Part shown: piece by piece, positions 37,900 through 44,932 of the stretch
Numbering within the stretch: position 1 is the stretch's first letter
Layout: the number at the start of each line of letters is the position of its first letter
Program-made: the position numbers and the translations under genes
From: Allobosea sp.
GTDB lineage: Bacteria > Pseudomonadota > Alphaproteobacteria > Rhizobiales > Beijerinckiaceae
Length of the DNA stretch: 64,000 nt
Direction: 5' to 3'
Assembly (NCBI RefSeq): GCF_017308015.1
Contig: NZ_JAFKFW010000015.1
Coordinates: 46,761-110,760 of the forward strand
The notes under the pieces: model-generated
Database searches by the model: none
The model's input: the letters and a program-made list of their open reading frames with translations, nothing else
Told to the model about the DNA's origin: nothing

Positions 37900-38958
37900 C
37901 TATTGGCAGAAGCGGGACGCACGAGAGCGGCGCTCCTGGATATCCACATGAAGATGATTGGCATGGGCGGCGTCCGAACCCGGCCCCAGCGTCGTCATGA
38001 ACGCACCGCAGGCCGATTGCCTGACGGCATCGAGGAAGCGGTTCTGCGCCAGGCCTCCGGGCTTCTCCACAACGACCTCTGACGCGTTACCGCCGCTCCC
38101 CAGCTTGAAGGCGAAGATGTCCAGAGCCTGACCGGTGGCATGCTCGCTGATCGGTCCCGCCGAGGCACGGTTGCGGCGCCGGCACTCATGGCCGCCGCCG
38201 ACGCGCAAGGCCGCAAGATCCCGGTCGAAATGCCCGCGCACCAGCGGCTGGACGCTGCGATCGAGCCAGTCGGCCAGCGTTCTCGCCATGGCGCAACTCA
38301 GCAGCGGAGGCGGTTCGAAGGATACGGTCACGGCTCCACCCGATCCCGTGACGGCAAGAGCTCCGACGCGGACGGGCTCGCTGATCCGGCATGCGGAATC
38401 GGTATCCCCCGCGGCTGGGGCGGCGGCGTTGACCCGGTTGCCGGGGATGGCGGCCAGGATCGACAGGCAGGAGCTCTGCGTCGGTGGTGCGGTTGAGCCG
38501 CCGCTATTCGCAAGAGCCGGCGCCCCGCTCACCGGTTCGGGCTTTGCGGCTCCATCCGGGACCGAGGGGCGCAACTCTGGCGGCCGCGGCGGAGGGCGCT
38601 GCGTGGAGAATGGTGCCGTTACGGGTGCGGCCGTGCTCGCTAGGGGCACGACCCAGAGTCCGATGGCAGTAAGCGTGGCCGCAATGCTCCGTCCTGTCCG
38701 GTGCGCCGCGCGGATGGCCCTTGACGGCGTTGGGACGAGGCTGGGCGAGGGGCCGGCTAGCTGTCCAGGGCCGAGGCGCTCGCGATCGTGATGCTGGTCA
38801 GGCCGGCGAGCGCGAGGGACAGGATTTCCGCGCTCGGCGCCCCCGGTTGCACGATTCCGGTGAACAGCGCCCCTCCGATCGATAGAGCCGCGATAGCGGC
38901 CGAGAAGCAGGTCGTCGCCATGATCCACGCCCTCCTCAACTGCAAACGAAACCGTCAT
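37900..38958 (-). CDS. Extensin-like C-terminal domain protein, start uncertain
   Basis: The C-terminal 190 residues match the extensin-like family (PF06904), widespread in rhizobia: PLLSCAMARTLADWL, then CRRRNRASAGPISEHATGQALDIFAF and AHANHLHVDIQERR with two histidines that suggest a zinc peptidase-like fold. A Pro-rich linker and a hydrophobic export segment (IAATLTAIGLWVVPLAST) precede it. The only in-frame starts before that segment are the ATG at 38958 and a GTG at 38928; both make the N-terminus overlap the small gene at 38757-38921. The next start, GTG 38649, would lose the export signal. Confidence 0.7.
   Translation of the reverse strand: MTVSFAVEEGVDHGDDLLLGRYRGSIDRRGAVHRNRATGGAERGNPVPRARRPDQHHDRERLGPGQLAGPSPSLVPTPSRAIRAAHRTGRSIAATLTAIGLWVVPLASTAAPVTAPFSTQRPPPRPPELRPSVPDGAAKPEPVSGAPALANSGGSTAPPTQSSCLSILAAIPGNRVNAAAPAAGDTDSACRISEPVRVGALAVTGSGGAVTVSFEPPPLLSCAMARTLADWLDRSVQPLVRGHFDRDLAALRVGGGHECRRRNRASAGPISEHATGQALDIFAFKLGSGGNASEVVVEKPGGLAQNRFLDAVRQSACGAFMTTLGPGSDAAHANHLHVDIQERRSRASRFCQ
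38757..38921 (-). CDS. Small two-helix membrane protein
   Basis: A 54-residue protein, MATTCFSAAIAALSIGGALF onward, with two hydrophobic segments separated by a QPGAPSAE turn. GAGGAGG lies 10-16 bases before the ATG at 38921 and an EcfG-type promoter lies 47 bases upstream. It overlaps, in another frame, the 5' part of the extensin-like open frame, so one of the two starts must be different from what the frames suggest. Function unknown. Confidence 0.5.
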   Translation of the reverse strand: MATTCFSAAIAALSIGGALFTGIVQPGAPSAEILSLALAGLTSITIASASALDS

Positions 38959-38967
38959 TCCTCGCGC

Positions 38968-38992
38968 AACGCATCATTTCCGTCCGGGTTCC
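38968..38992 (-). promoter_or_regulatory. EcfG-type promoter (GGAAC-N16-CGTT) for the small membrane protein/extensin-like genes
   Basis: On the minus strand GGAAC is at 38992-38988 and CGTT at 38971-38968 with 16 bases between. It lies between the phyR terminator and the small gene. Confidence 0.75.
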
Positions 38993-39004
38993 CGGATGGC
39001 AAGG

Positions 39005-39036
39005 AAAAAGGCCCGCGGGCAGGTGCCGCGGGCCTT
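39005..39036 (-). terminator. Rho-independent terminator of phyR
   Basis: An 11-bp stem AAGGCCCGCGG / CCGCGGGCCTT with a 7-base loop. On the minus strand it ends in a T-run (CCTTTTTCC), directly after the phyR stop at 39063. Confidence 0.8.
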
Positions 39037-39062
39037 GATCGTCTTCGACTGGAAGCGAAGCG

Positions 39063-39857
39063 TCAGGCGGCCTTGCGGCCGGCGCGGCGGTCGAAGAACA
39101 GGGCCTGGCTGATCGCGGCCTTCACGGCCTCAGGCTGGAACGGCTTGGTGATCAGGAAGGCCGGTTCCGGCCGGTCGCCGGTGAGGAGCCGTTCGGGATA
39201 GGCCGTGATGAAGATTACAGGCACGTCGATCGAGGACAGGATCTCGTTGACGGCATCGAGGCCCGAGCTGCCATCGGCGAGCTGGATGTCGGCGAGCACG
39301 AGGCCGGGCCGCTTCTTGGCGACGAGCGCGATCGCCTCGCGCTGAGTGCGTGCGACGCCGGTGACGGTATGTCCGAGCTCCTCGACCATCGTCTCGATGT
39401 CGAGCGCGATGATCGGCTCGTCCTCGATGATCAGCACTTCGGTTGCGACTTGCTCGGCGATTTCCTGGCCTGCGGTCTGGATCAGCGTCGAGGCTTCCGC
39501 TGCTGTGATGTCCATCACTTTTGCGACGTCGTCGATCGGGAAGCCCTCCACCGTCCGCAGCAGGAAGGCCTGGCGCGGGCGCGGCGTCAGCGCCTCGAGA
39601 TTGCGCTCGGCGGGCGCGCGCGCGAGCTCGACCACGGGCGCTGCGGCATCGACGCTGGCCGACGACCAGAGCTTCAGGAAGGTTCTGTAGAGCCCGATGC
39701 GCGGATCGAGATCTCGCGGGAAGCCGGAGGGGTCTGCGACCAGTGCTTCGAGCATGGCGACGACATAAGTATCGCCACTCGGCTGGCTGCCGCAAAGCGC
39801 GCGCGCGAAGCGGCGCAGGTAAGGAAGATGAGGCGCAATTTCTTTTGCAATCGACAT
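39063..39857 (-). CDS. phyR: PhyR, anti-anti-sigma response regulator of the general stress response
   Basis: A 264-residue protein with an N-terminal EcfG-like sigma domain (about 1-130: LPYLRRFARALCGSQPSGD, LTPRPRQAFLLRTVEGF) and a C-terminal receiver (about 138-260: VLIIEDEPIIALDIE, phospho-acceptor Asp190 in VLADIQLADG, FLITKPF). Phosphorylated PhyR captures NepR and so frees EcfG. It is divergent from nepR-ecfG, the classic arrangement. Unlike the other island genes, no EcfG-type site is visible before it; a TTGTCT and an ATTATT 17 bases apart lie upstream and could be a weak housekeeping promoter. Confidence 0.97.
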   Translation of the reverse strand: MSIAKEIAPHLPYLRRFARALCGSQPSGDTYVVAMLEALVADPSGFPRDLDPRIGLYRTFLKLWSSASVDAAAPVVELARAPAERNLEALTPRPRQAFLLRTVEGFPIDDVAKVMDITAAEASTLIQTAGQEIAEQVATEVLIIEDEPIIALDIETMVEELGHTVTGVARTQREAIALVAKKRPGLVLADIQLADGSSGLDAVNEILSSIDVPVIFITAYPERLLTGDRPEPAFLITKPFQPEAVKAAISQALFFDRRAGRKAA

Positions 39858-39934
39858 GAACGCGTCCCTTTTAGCACGTTGAAATAATGGCTTAGGCTGC
39901 ACAAGAGACAAGAAATTTATTTTTGCGGAAGTGC

Positions 39935-39959
39935 GGAACCTTGTTGAGGCAAGGCTGTT
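39935..39959 (+). promoter_or_regulatory. EcfG-type promoter (GGAAC-N16-TGTT) for nepR-ecfG
   Basis: GGAAC at 39935-39939 and TGTT at 39956-39959 with 16 bases between, in the phyR-nepR gap. The first base of the -10 element is T instead of C. It would give the autoregulation known for this sigma factor in other species. Confidence 0.75.
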
Positions 39960-40093
39960 ATTAAGGCGCATTGGTGTCGCCATCGCGACGTGGTTCGGCA
40001 TTGCCGGTGGGACATGGCGAGGCCGGAGATGGCGGGATTTGGAGATACGGGACCGGCTGGAAAAGCCGGCCCGGCGGTGTTGCGAGGGCTGAC

Positions 40094-40315
40094 ATGAACA
40101 GGTTGGATGCAGCGATGACTGAACCGGACGATCCCGACGAAGGTTTCGATCTCGTTATGGACCCGAAGGTGCAGGAATCGATCGGCCGCTCTCTCAAGGC
40201 CCATTACGACGACATCGTGAACGCGCCCGTGCCCGACAAGTTTCTCGTGCTGCTCGCGCAGCTTGAAGCGACAGAGCAGCGTGTATCCGGAGTGTCGCGC
40301 GATGAGTCCCAGTGA
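40094..40315 (+). CDS. nepR: NepR, anti-sigma factor of EcfG
   Basis: A 73-residue protein. The core DPKVQESIGRSLKAHYDDIV and then NAPVPDKFLVLLAQLE is the NepR pattern: two amphipathic helices that wrap around the sigma factor. Its stop overlaps the ecfG start by 14 bases, so anti-sigma and sigma are translationally coupled. The ATG at 40094 gives an acidic N-terminal tail as in homologues. Confidence 0.93.
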   Translation: MNRLDAAMTEPDDPDEGFDLVMDPKVQESIGRSLKAHYDDIVNAPVPDKFLVLLAQLEATEQRVSGVSRDESQ

Positions 40316-40916
40316 TACTGCGCTTGCCGGTCGGACCGAGACACTGGCCCAGGAACGCCGGACCGAAGATTTCAAGGACGGGCTGATCCGCGAGATCCCG
40401 AATCTGCGGGCTTTTGCAGCCTCGCTCTCCGGCTCTATCCAGTTGGCCGACGACCTGGTTCAGGACACGCTGCTGAAAGCCTGGGGTAATTCGGACAAGT
40501 TCGAACCGGGAACCAGCCTGCGCGCCTGGCTTTTCACCATCCTGCGCAACACCTATTATTCCTTGTACCGCAAGCGCGGCCGCGAGGTGCAGGATAGCGA
40601 GGGCACCTATGCCGAACGCATGGCGACCCATGGCAATCAGGAGAGCCATCTCGATCTCGCCGATTTCCGCAAGGCGCTGGCGAAGCTTCCGGAGGAGCAG
40701 CGCGAGGTGCTGATCATGGTCGGCGCCACCGGTTTGTCCTACGAGGAGGCGGCCGAAATCTGCGGCGTGGCGATCGGTACGATCAAGAGCCGGGTCAATC
40801 GTGCCCGCACGAAGCTGGCCGAATTGCTGTCCATCGGCAGCGTCGATGACCTCGGGCCGAGCCACACCAATGCGGCTGCGATGCAGAGGGTTGGTCCCGA
40901 ATCCGTTGGATCCTGA
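40302..40916 (+). CDS. ecfG: EcfG-type RNA polymerase sigma factor (general stress response)
   Basis: A 204-residue ECF sigma factor. Region 2 (about 25-95) includes IREIPNLRAFAASLSGS, ADDLVQDTLLKAWGN and AWLFTILRNTYYS. Region 4 (about 125-185) includes LAKLPEEQREVLIMVGATG and IGTIKSRVNRARTKL. It directs transcription from GGAAC/CGTT promoters, eight of which are in the surrounding 10 kb. The ATG at 40302 lies inside the end of nepR. Its stop overlaps the start of the next kinase gene by one base. Confidence 0.95.
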   Translation: MSPSDTALAGRTETLAQERRTEDFKDGLIREIPNLRAFAASLSGSIQLADDLVQDTLLKAWGNSDKFEPGTSLRAWLFTILRNTYYSLYRKRGREVQDSEGTYAERMATHGNQESHLDLADFRKALAKLPEEQREVLIMVGATGLSYEEAAEICGVAIGTIKSRVNRARTKLAELLSIGSVDDLGPSHTNAAAMQRVGPESVGS

Positions 40917-42568
40917 TGCGTTTGCGGCGTTTCAGCACTGTCAGGACACGTCTGCTGGCATTGCTGGTCGCGATCGCCGTTCCCATAGCCTGCGCCTCGG
41001 CCTTCGCGGCTTACGCGACCTATCGGGCCGCGATCGTCGCGATCGAGGCCGCACAGGCCCGGGCCGCTGATGATTTCGCGGTACGCACCCGCGTCTGGTA
41101 CCGCGGAATGTCGCGTGCCTTGCTCGCCTTCGGCACCACGGCAGCCGAGTTCGGCCTCGATACCCCCGGCTGCCGGGACGCCGGTATCAAGGCGATAGAG
41201 CGGGCCGCGGGGTTCCGCGCTTTTTTCCTGCGGCAGGGGGATGGGAGGCACTGCAGCGGCACCCTCGATCCTGCCCTGACGGCTGAAACGCTGAACGGCC
41301 TCGCCGCCCAGCTCGCGCAGCGTTCAGCCGTCGGGATGTGGAACGGCGCCGATCTCGGCAGGATGCGCTATGATCAGGTGACTGCGGGGGGGCGCCGTTA
41401 TCTCGCGATCCTCGCCTCTGATCTTGCGGGCCCGGATGGCGGTTTGCAGCAGGCGCTTCTGCTCGTCGCACCGGAGCTGCTCGAAAATGTCTTCGCCCTT
41501 GGTGAGGAAGGGCAGGTTCAGAATGTCGCGCTGATCGGGCGCGATGCCGGCGTCGTCGCAAGCCGGGGGGAAGATCGCGACCTGTCATGGCTGCCGCGCA
41601 CCGATCTGATCCCCGAGAAGCACGCACGCTGGACCGGCCTCAACCGGGGCGGCGAGGACAGCGCTTTCGCCACCCGCATGGTCGCCGAGCCGGATTTCTA
41701 CATCGTCGCGAGCTTCGACGATCGTCCGGCCGAGGCGGCCCGGCTGCAATTTGCCGTGCTGCTGCTCGCACCGCTCCTGACGCTCGCCCTGCTCTGCCTC
41801 GTCTGCATGCGGGCGATCGACAAGCATTGCTTGCGCTGGCTGCGCGGCATCGAGGTTGCCGCCCGGTCGAGAACCGCCAATAACCGGGTTCGCGCCGTGG
41901 TGGCGGAGGACATGCCCAGCGATATCCGCAGTGTCGCGGAGGCCTTCAACGGCATGGTCGAGGAGCAGGAAGTTCGCCAGCGCCGCCTTCAGACGGCGCT
42001 GGACGACAATCGTTTCCTCGTCCGTGAACTGCACCACCGGGTCAAGAACAGCCTTCAGGTCGTGCAAAGCTATATCGGCCTGAGCAAGCGCGATCATCGC
42101 GACGAGGCGCGCCTCGCATTGGCCGATGCCGAATGCCGGGTGCATGTGCTGTCGGCGGCCTATCGCTTCACTCTTGCCGATGGCGAGATGCAGCCGGTCC
42201 GGATCGATCTCTTCCTGGACGATGTCGTCACCATGATCTCGAATCTGATCCGCAGCCGCGATCAATGGGTGACGAGCCGGATCGAGACGGCGGCGACGCT
42301 CTCCGTCGACCGGATCATACCCCTCGGCTTCCTTGTCGCTGACGTGGCGTCGCGCGCCCTGAGGGGGACGCCCGGCGTGCGCATTATCGTCGAGGTCGTC
42401 GATGTCGATGCCTCTGCGATCGAAGTCAGTCTCGAAGCCGATCGCGATATCGAGCACAGCGCGCCGCCACGGCTCTTCGCGGGGCTGCTTACCCAGATCG
42501 AGGCCGTGCAGACCCAGGAGCCTCATGGTCGCAGTCTGGGCCGCTGGCGGATCAGCCACCATTCCTGA
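40916..42568 (+). CDS. Membrane sensor kinase-like protein with degenerate ATPase domain
   Basis: A 550-residue protein translationally coupled to ecfG (TGATG). A helix at about 11-36, a periplasmic sensor domain and a second helix at about 277-299 are followed by a HAMP-like linker. The HisKA_2 domain has the phospho-acceptor histidine 374 in VRELHHRVKNSLQVV. The following ATPase domain begins normally (RIIPLGFLVADVASRAL) but the N-box asparagine is replaced and no G-box DxGxG or GLGL is found before the end. It may therefore lack kinase activity and act as a phosphatase or partner for an active kinase. Confidence 0.8.
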   Translation: MRLRRFSTVRTRLLALLVAIAVPIACASAFAAYATYRAAIVAIEAAQARAADDFAVRTRVWYRGMSRALLAFGTTAAEFGLDTPGCRDAGIKAIERAAGFRAFFLRQGDGRHCSGTLDPALTAETLNGLAAQLAQRSAVGMWNGADLGRMRYDQVTAGGRRYLAILASDLAGPDGGLQQALLLVAPELLENVFALGEEGQVQNVALIGRDAGVVASRGEDRDLSWLPRTDLIPEKHARWTGLNRGGEDSAFATRMVAEPDFYIVASFDDRPAEAARLQFAVLLLAPLLTLALLCLVCMRAIDKHCLRWLRGIEVAARSRTANNRVRAVVAEDMPSDIRSVAEAFNGMVEEQEVRQRRLQTALDDNRFLVRELHHRVKNSLQVVQSYIGLSKRDHRDEARLALADAECRVHVLSAAYRFTLADGEMQPVRIDLFLDDVVTMISNLIRSRDQWVTSRIETAATLSVDRIIPLGFLVADVASRALRGTPGVRIIVEVVDVDASAIEVSLEADRDIEHSAPPRLFAGLLTQIEAVQTQEPHGRSLGRWRISHHS

Positions 42569-42587
42569 AGCGTTCGGCTTTAAACGG

Positions 42588-42623
42588 AAACACGTCGGCA
42601 GCCGGTGGACTGGCGACGTGTTT
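42588..42623. terminator. Bidirectional terminator-like dyad
   Basis: AAACACGTCG and CGACGTGTTT form a 10-bp perfect stem around a 16-base centre, exactly between two convergent genes. The T-runs are short on both strands, so efficiency is uncertain. Confidence 0.5.
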
Positions 42624-42643
42624 GCTGGAAACTGATTGGAGCG

Positions 42644-42931
42644 TCAGCGCACGATATGCGTGGCCGGCCCGCCTGCCATTGCCTGCTGCGACGGTGACGC
42701 GATCGCGCGCTTCGCGGTGCTGCGCGAGCGATCGGCATGGTCGACGGCGGCAACCTGCAGGCTCTCGGCATAGCCGCGCTCGCTTGCACCCTTGGCAAGC
42801 GCGATCGTCGTCGAACTCTGGTCATCCGGCGTTTGAAGCCGGGCCCCCAGGGTCAGGCCTGCGACGGCCGTGCCCATGAGGCCGAAGAAGACGATGGCGC
42901 GCATGGCCGGCGCGAGGCTGGACTTCGGCAT
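42644..42931 (-). CDS. Small membrane-anchored protein, stress-island member
   Basis: A 95-residue protein with one N-terminal helix (MRAIVFFGLMGTAVAGLTLG) followed by a polar Ala/Ser-rich tail, probably periplasmic. GGAG lies 8 bases upstream of the ATG and an EcfG-type promoter 47 bases upstream. No family is recognised. The promoter and divergent pairing with the Crp-type regulator suggest a stress role. Confidence 0.65.
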   Translation of the reverse strand: MPKSSLAPAMRAIVFFGLMGTAVAGLTLGARLQTPDDQSSTTIALAKGASERGYAESLQVAAVDHADRSRSTAKRAIASPSQQAMAGGPATHIVR

Positions 42932-42978
42932 GGTTGTCTCCGGGCTGACCGGTCGATTGACCGGCTTTCGGGAGAGAA

Positions 42979-43004
42979 AACGCTCCAAACACGGCTTGGG
43001 TTCC
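42979..43004 (-). promoter_or_regulatory. EcfG-type promoter (GGAAC-N17-CGTT) for the small membrane-anchored protein
   Basis: On the minus strand GGAAC is at 43004-43000 and CGTT at 42982-42979 with a 17-base spacer. Confidence 0.75.
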
Positions 43005-43041
43005 GAAAGTGCGCGCAGTGGCGGGCCTTTCCTGTCGTCGC

Positions 43042-43067
43042 GGAACGGGAAGCGTCCTTGTCGCGTT
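43042..43067 (+). promoter_or_regulatory. EcfG-type promoter (GGAAC-N17-CGTT) for the Crp-family regulator
   Basis: GGAAC at 43042-43046 and CGTT at 43064-43067 with a 17-base spacer, 47 bases before the start codon. It is back-to-back with the minus-strand site at 42979-43004. Confidence 0.75.
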
Positions 43068-43114
43068 GTTCCGAGGCCGGCTTCCCGCCGGCTATCGGGG
43101 GATCGCATTCGACC

Positions 43115-43870
43115 ATGAACATCGCCAACCGGCCGGCACGCCTCGGCACGCCCTGCCTTGCCTGTCCCTTGCGGCTGAAGCCGGCCTTTCGGGACAAGAC
43201 CGATGACGAAATCCGTTTCATCCAGACGATGAAGATCGACCACCGGGCGCTGCGTGCAGGCGCGGACATCATCCATCCCGGCCAGGAAGATGCCGAACTC
43301 TTCACACTCTATTCAGGCTGGGCCTTCCGCTACAAATCCCTGCCGGACGGGCGTCGCCAGATCCTGAACTTCCTGCTGCCGGGCGATCTCGTTGGCTTGC
43401 AGGCCTCGCTGCTCAGCGCGGCCGAGCATGGCATCGAAGCCCTGACCGACGTCGAGCTCTGCGTCTTCCCGCGCAAGCGTCTGTGGGATCTCTTCGTGCG
43501 AATGCCGACGCTGGCCTATGAAATCTCCTGGCTCGGCTCGCGCGAGGAATGCATGGTCGACGACAATCTGACTTCGGTCGGGCAGCGCAGCGCGGCCGAG
43601 CGCCTCGCCGCGCTGATCATCTCGCTCTATCACCGGGCCGATGCGCTCGGGCTCGTCACCAATGACGGCTTCGACTTTCCCCTGTCGCAGCAGCAGATCG
43701 CCGATGCGCTCGGCCTCTCGCTTGTCCATACCAGCAAGACCTGGTCGCGGCTGCGCCGGGAAGGGCTGTTCGCGCTGTCTGCAGGCAGACTCACCTTGCT
43801 GAATCCGCGCCTGACGGCGCGAATGGCCGCGGCCTATGAGCAGATCACGGCACCGCGGCCGCTGATCTGA
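43115..43870 (+). CDS. Crp/Fnr family transcriptional regulator
   Basis: A 251-residue regulator: cyclic-nucleotide-like beta-barrel (about 25-145, LRAGADIIHPGQEDAELFTLYSG) and winged helix (about 170-240, FPLSQQQIADALGLSLVHTSKTWSRL). The N-terminus has a CLAC pair in TPCLACPLR, but not the four-cysteine set of a true Fnr iron-sulfur sensor. The ATG at 43115 is taken because the conserved sequence starts there; the frame remains open upstream. An EcfG-type promoter puts this regulator under the stress response, making it a second-tier regulator. Confidence 0.88.
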   Translation: MNIANRPARLGTPCLACPLRLKPAFRDKTDDEIRFIQTMKIDHRALRAGADIIHPGQEDAELFTLYSGWAFRYKSLPDGRRQILNFLLPGDLVGLQASLLSAAEHGIEALTDVELCVFPRKRLWDLFVRMPTLAYEISWLGSREECMVDDNLTSVGQRSAAERLAALIISLYHRADALGLVTNDGFDFPLSQQQIADALGLSLVHTSKTWSRLRREGLFALSAGRLTLLNPRLTARMAAAYEQITAPRPLI

Positions 43871-43994
43871 CCGCTGCTTTTGCTGCGGATGTGCAGGAAA
43901 AGGCTTGGCGAAGGCCCGCTCTTGACCCCATATGCCGCGCAGGTAACGTTGATTTGCGTCAGACGCGTCGTCTCTGCGGCGTTCAAGGGGTGTC

Positions 43995-44789
43995 ATGTCT
44001 TCGACGGTTCGTCATCGCCCGCCGCGTGCCGCTTCGCTGGCGGCTCGTCTTGGGCAGTCCCGCGTGGCGACGCGGATCGAGGGCGAGGTGCGCGTCACCG
44101 CAGCCGATCTCGTCGATCGCGTGGCCGAGGCGAAACTGAAGGTCGCGGCCGTCCGCTACAAGGTCGAGGGCGAGGTCCGCAACACCGCGGAAAAACTGAA
44201 GAGCCGCGTCAGCGAGGCCAAGGCGAAACTGGGCGACGAAGCGCGCTTCATCAAATCCTGGATCGACGATCCCCGTCGGACCGGCTCGGTCACGCCGTCG
44301 AGCCCGGCGCTCGCCCGGCGGATGGCCTCCTTCGTCGACCCCGCGCAACCCGGTCCGGTGATCGAGATCGGTCCCGGCACCGGTCCGGTCACGGAGGCGC
44401 TGATCGAGCGTGGAATCGACGAGAGCCGCCTGATCCTCGTCGAGTACAGCCCGGAATTCTGCGAATTGCTGAGCAAGCGCTTTCCGCGGGCGACCATCGT
44501 GCAGGGCGATGCCTACGCCCTCTCGACCACCCTCGCAGGGCATCTCGGGGAGAAGGCGATCGCGCTGGTCTCAAGCCTGCCGCTGTTCAACCGTCCGCCG
44601 GCCACGCGTTCGGCGCTGGCGCGCGAGGCTTTCCCGCTGCTGGTGGAGGGCGCGCCCTTCATTCAGTTCACCTATTCGGTGATCTCGCCGATTCCGCGCA
44701 AGGGGTCGGGGCTCAAGGCCTTCGTGTCCGACTGGGTGCTCCGCAACATCCCGCCGGCGCGTGTCTGGGTTTATCGTCAAATTCGTTGA
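43995..44789 (+). CDS. PmtA-like SAM-dependent methyltransferase with repeated N-terminal helix
   Basis: A 264-residue protein. The C-terminal 180 residues match the rhizobial phospholipid N-methyltransferase (PmtA) family: VIEIGPGTGPVTEAL, VSSLPLFNRPPATR, FIQFTYSVISPIPR and a terminal NIPPARVWVYR. The first 80 residues are an extra charged helical region containing a direct repeat of period 29 (EGEVRVTAADLVDRVAEAK and EGEVRNTAEKLKSRVSEAK), likely membrane-binding amphipathic helices. It may methylate phosphatidylethanolamine; an alternative substrate is possible given the extension. Confidence 0.75.
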   Translation: MSSTVRHRPPRAASLAARLGQSRVATRIEGEVRVTAADLVDRVAEAKLKVAAVRYKVEGEVRNTAEKLKSRVSEAKAKLGDEARFIKSWIDDPRRTGSVTPSSPALARRMASFVDPAQPGPVIEIGPGTGPVTEALIERGIDESRLILVEYSPEFCELLSKRFPRATIVQGDAYALSTTLAGHLGEKAIALVSSLPLFNRPPATRSALAREAFPLLVEGAPFIQFTYSVISPIPRKGSGLKAFVSDWVLRNIPPARVWVYRQIR

Positions 44790-44866
44790 ATTTCGGCAGA
44801 GTTGGCGCCGCTACATCGTACGGCATCGTTGATTTTGGCTGTTTCCATACCAAATCGTAAGACCTA

Positions 44867-44930
44867 GCTGTTAGGCAGCGCTCGCGATCGGGTACCTGCT
44901 GGCCTGCTCGCCAGCAGGAGCCCTAACAGC
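44867..44930 (+). promoter_or_regulatory. Nested hairpin in the leader of the GGDEF gene, hiding the ribosome-binding site
   Basis: The outer arms GCTGTTAGG (44867-44875) and CCTAACAGC (44922-44930) pair over 9 bp. The inner arms CCTGCTGGC (44895-44903) and GCCAGCAGG (44910-44918) also pair over 9 bp. The only good ribosome-binding site, AGGAG at 44916-44920, is partly inside the inner stem, and the outer stem ends 2 bases before the ATG. This could control translation. No known riboswitch class is recognised. Confidence 0.5.
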
Positions 44931-44932
44931 CG

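Noticed and set aside
43068-43072. A second minus-strand GGAAC just downstream of the Crp-gene promoter
   Set aside because: Its only possible CGTT partner is 20 bases away; it is probably incidental.
43115-43180. N-terminal cysteines of the Crp-family protein as an Fnr iron-sulfur sensor
   Set aside because: Only a CxxC pair is present; the four-cysteine arrangement of oxygen-sensing Fnr is absent.
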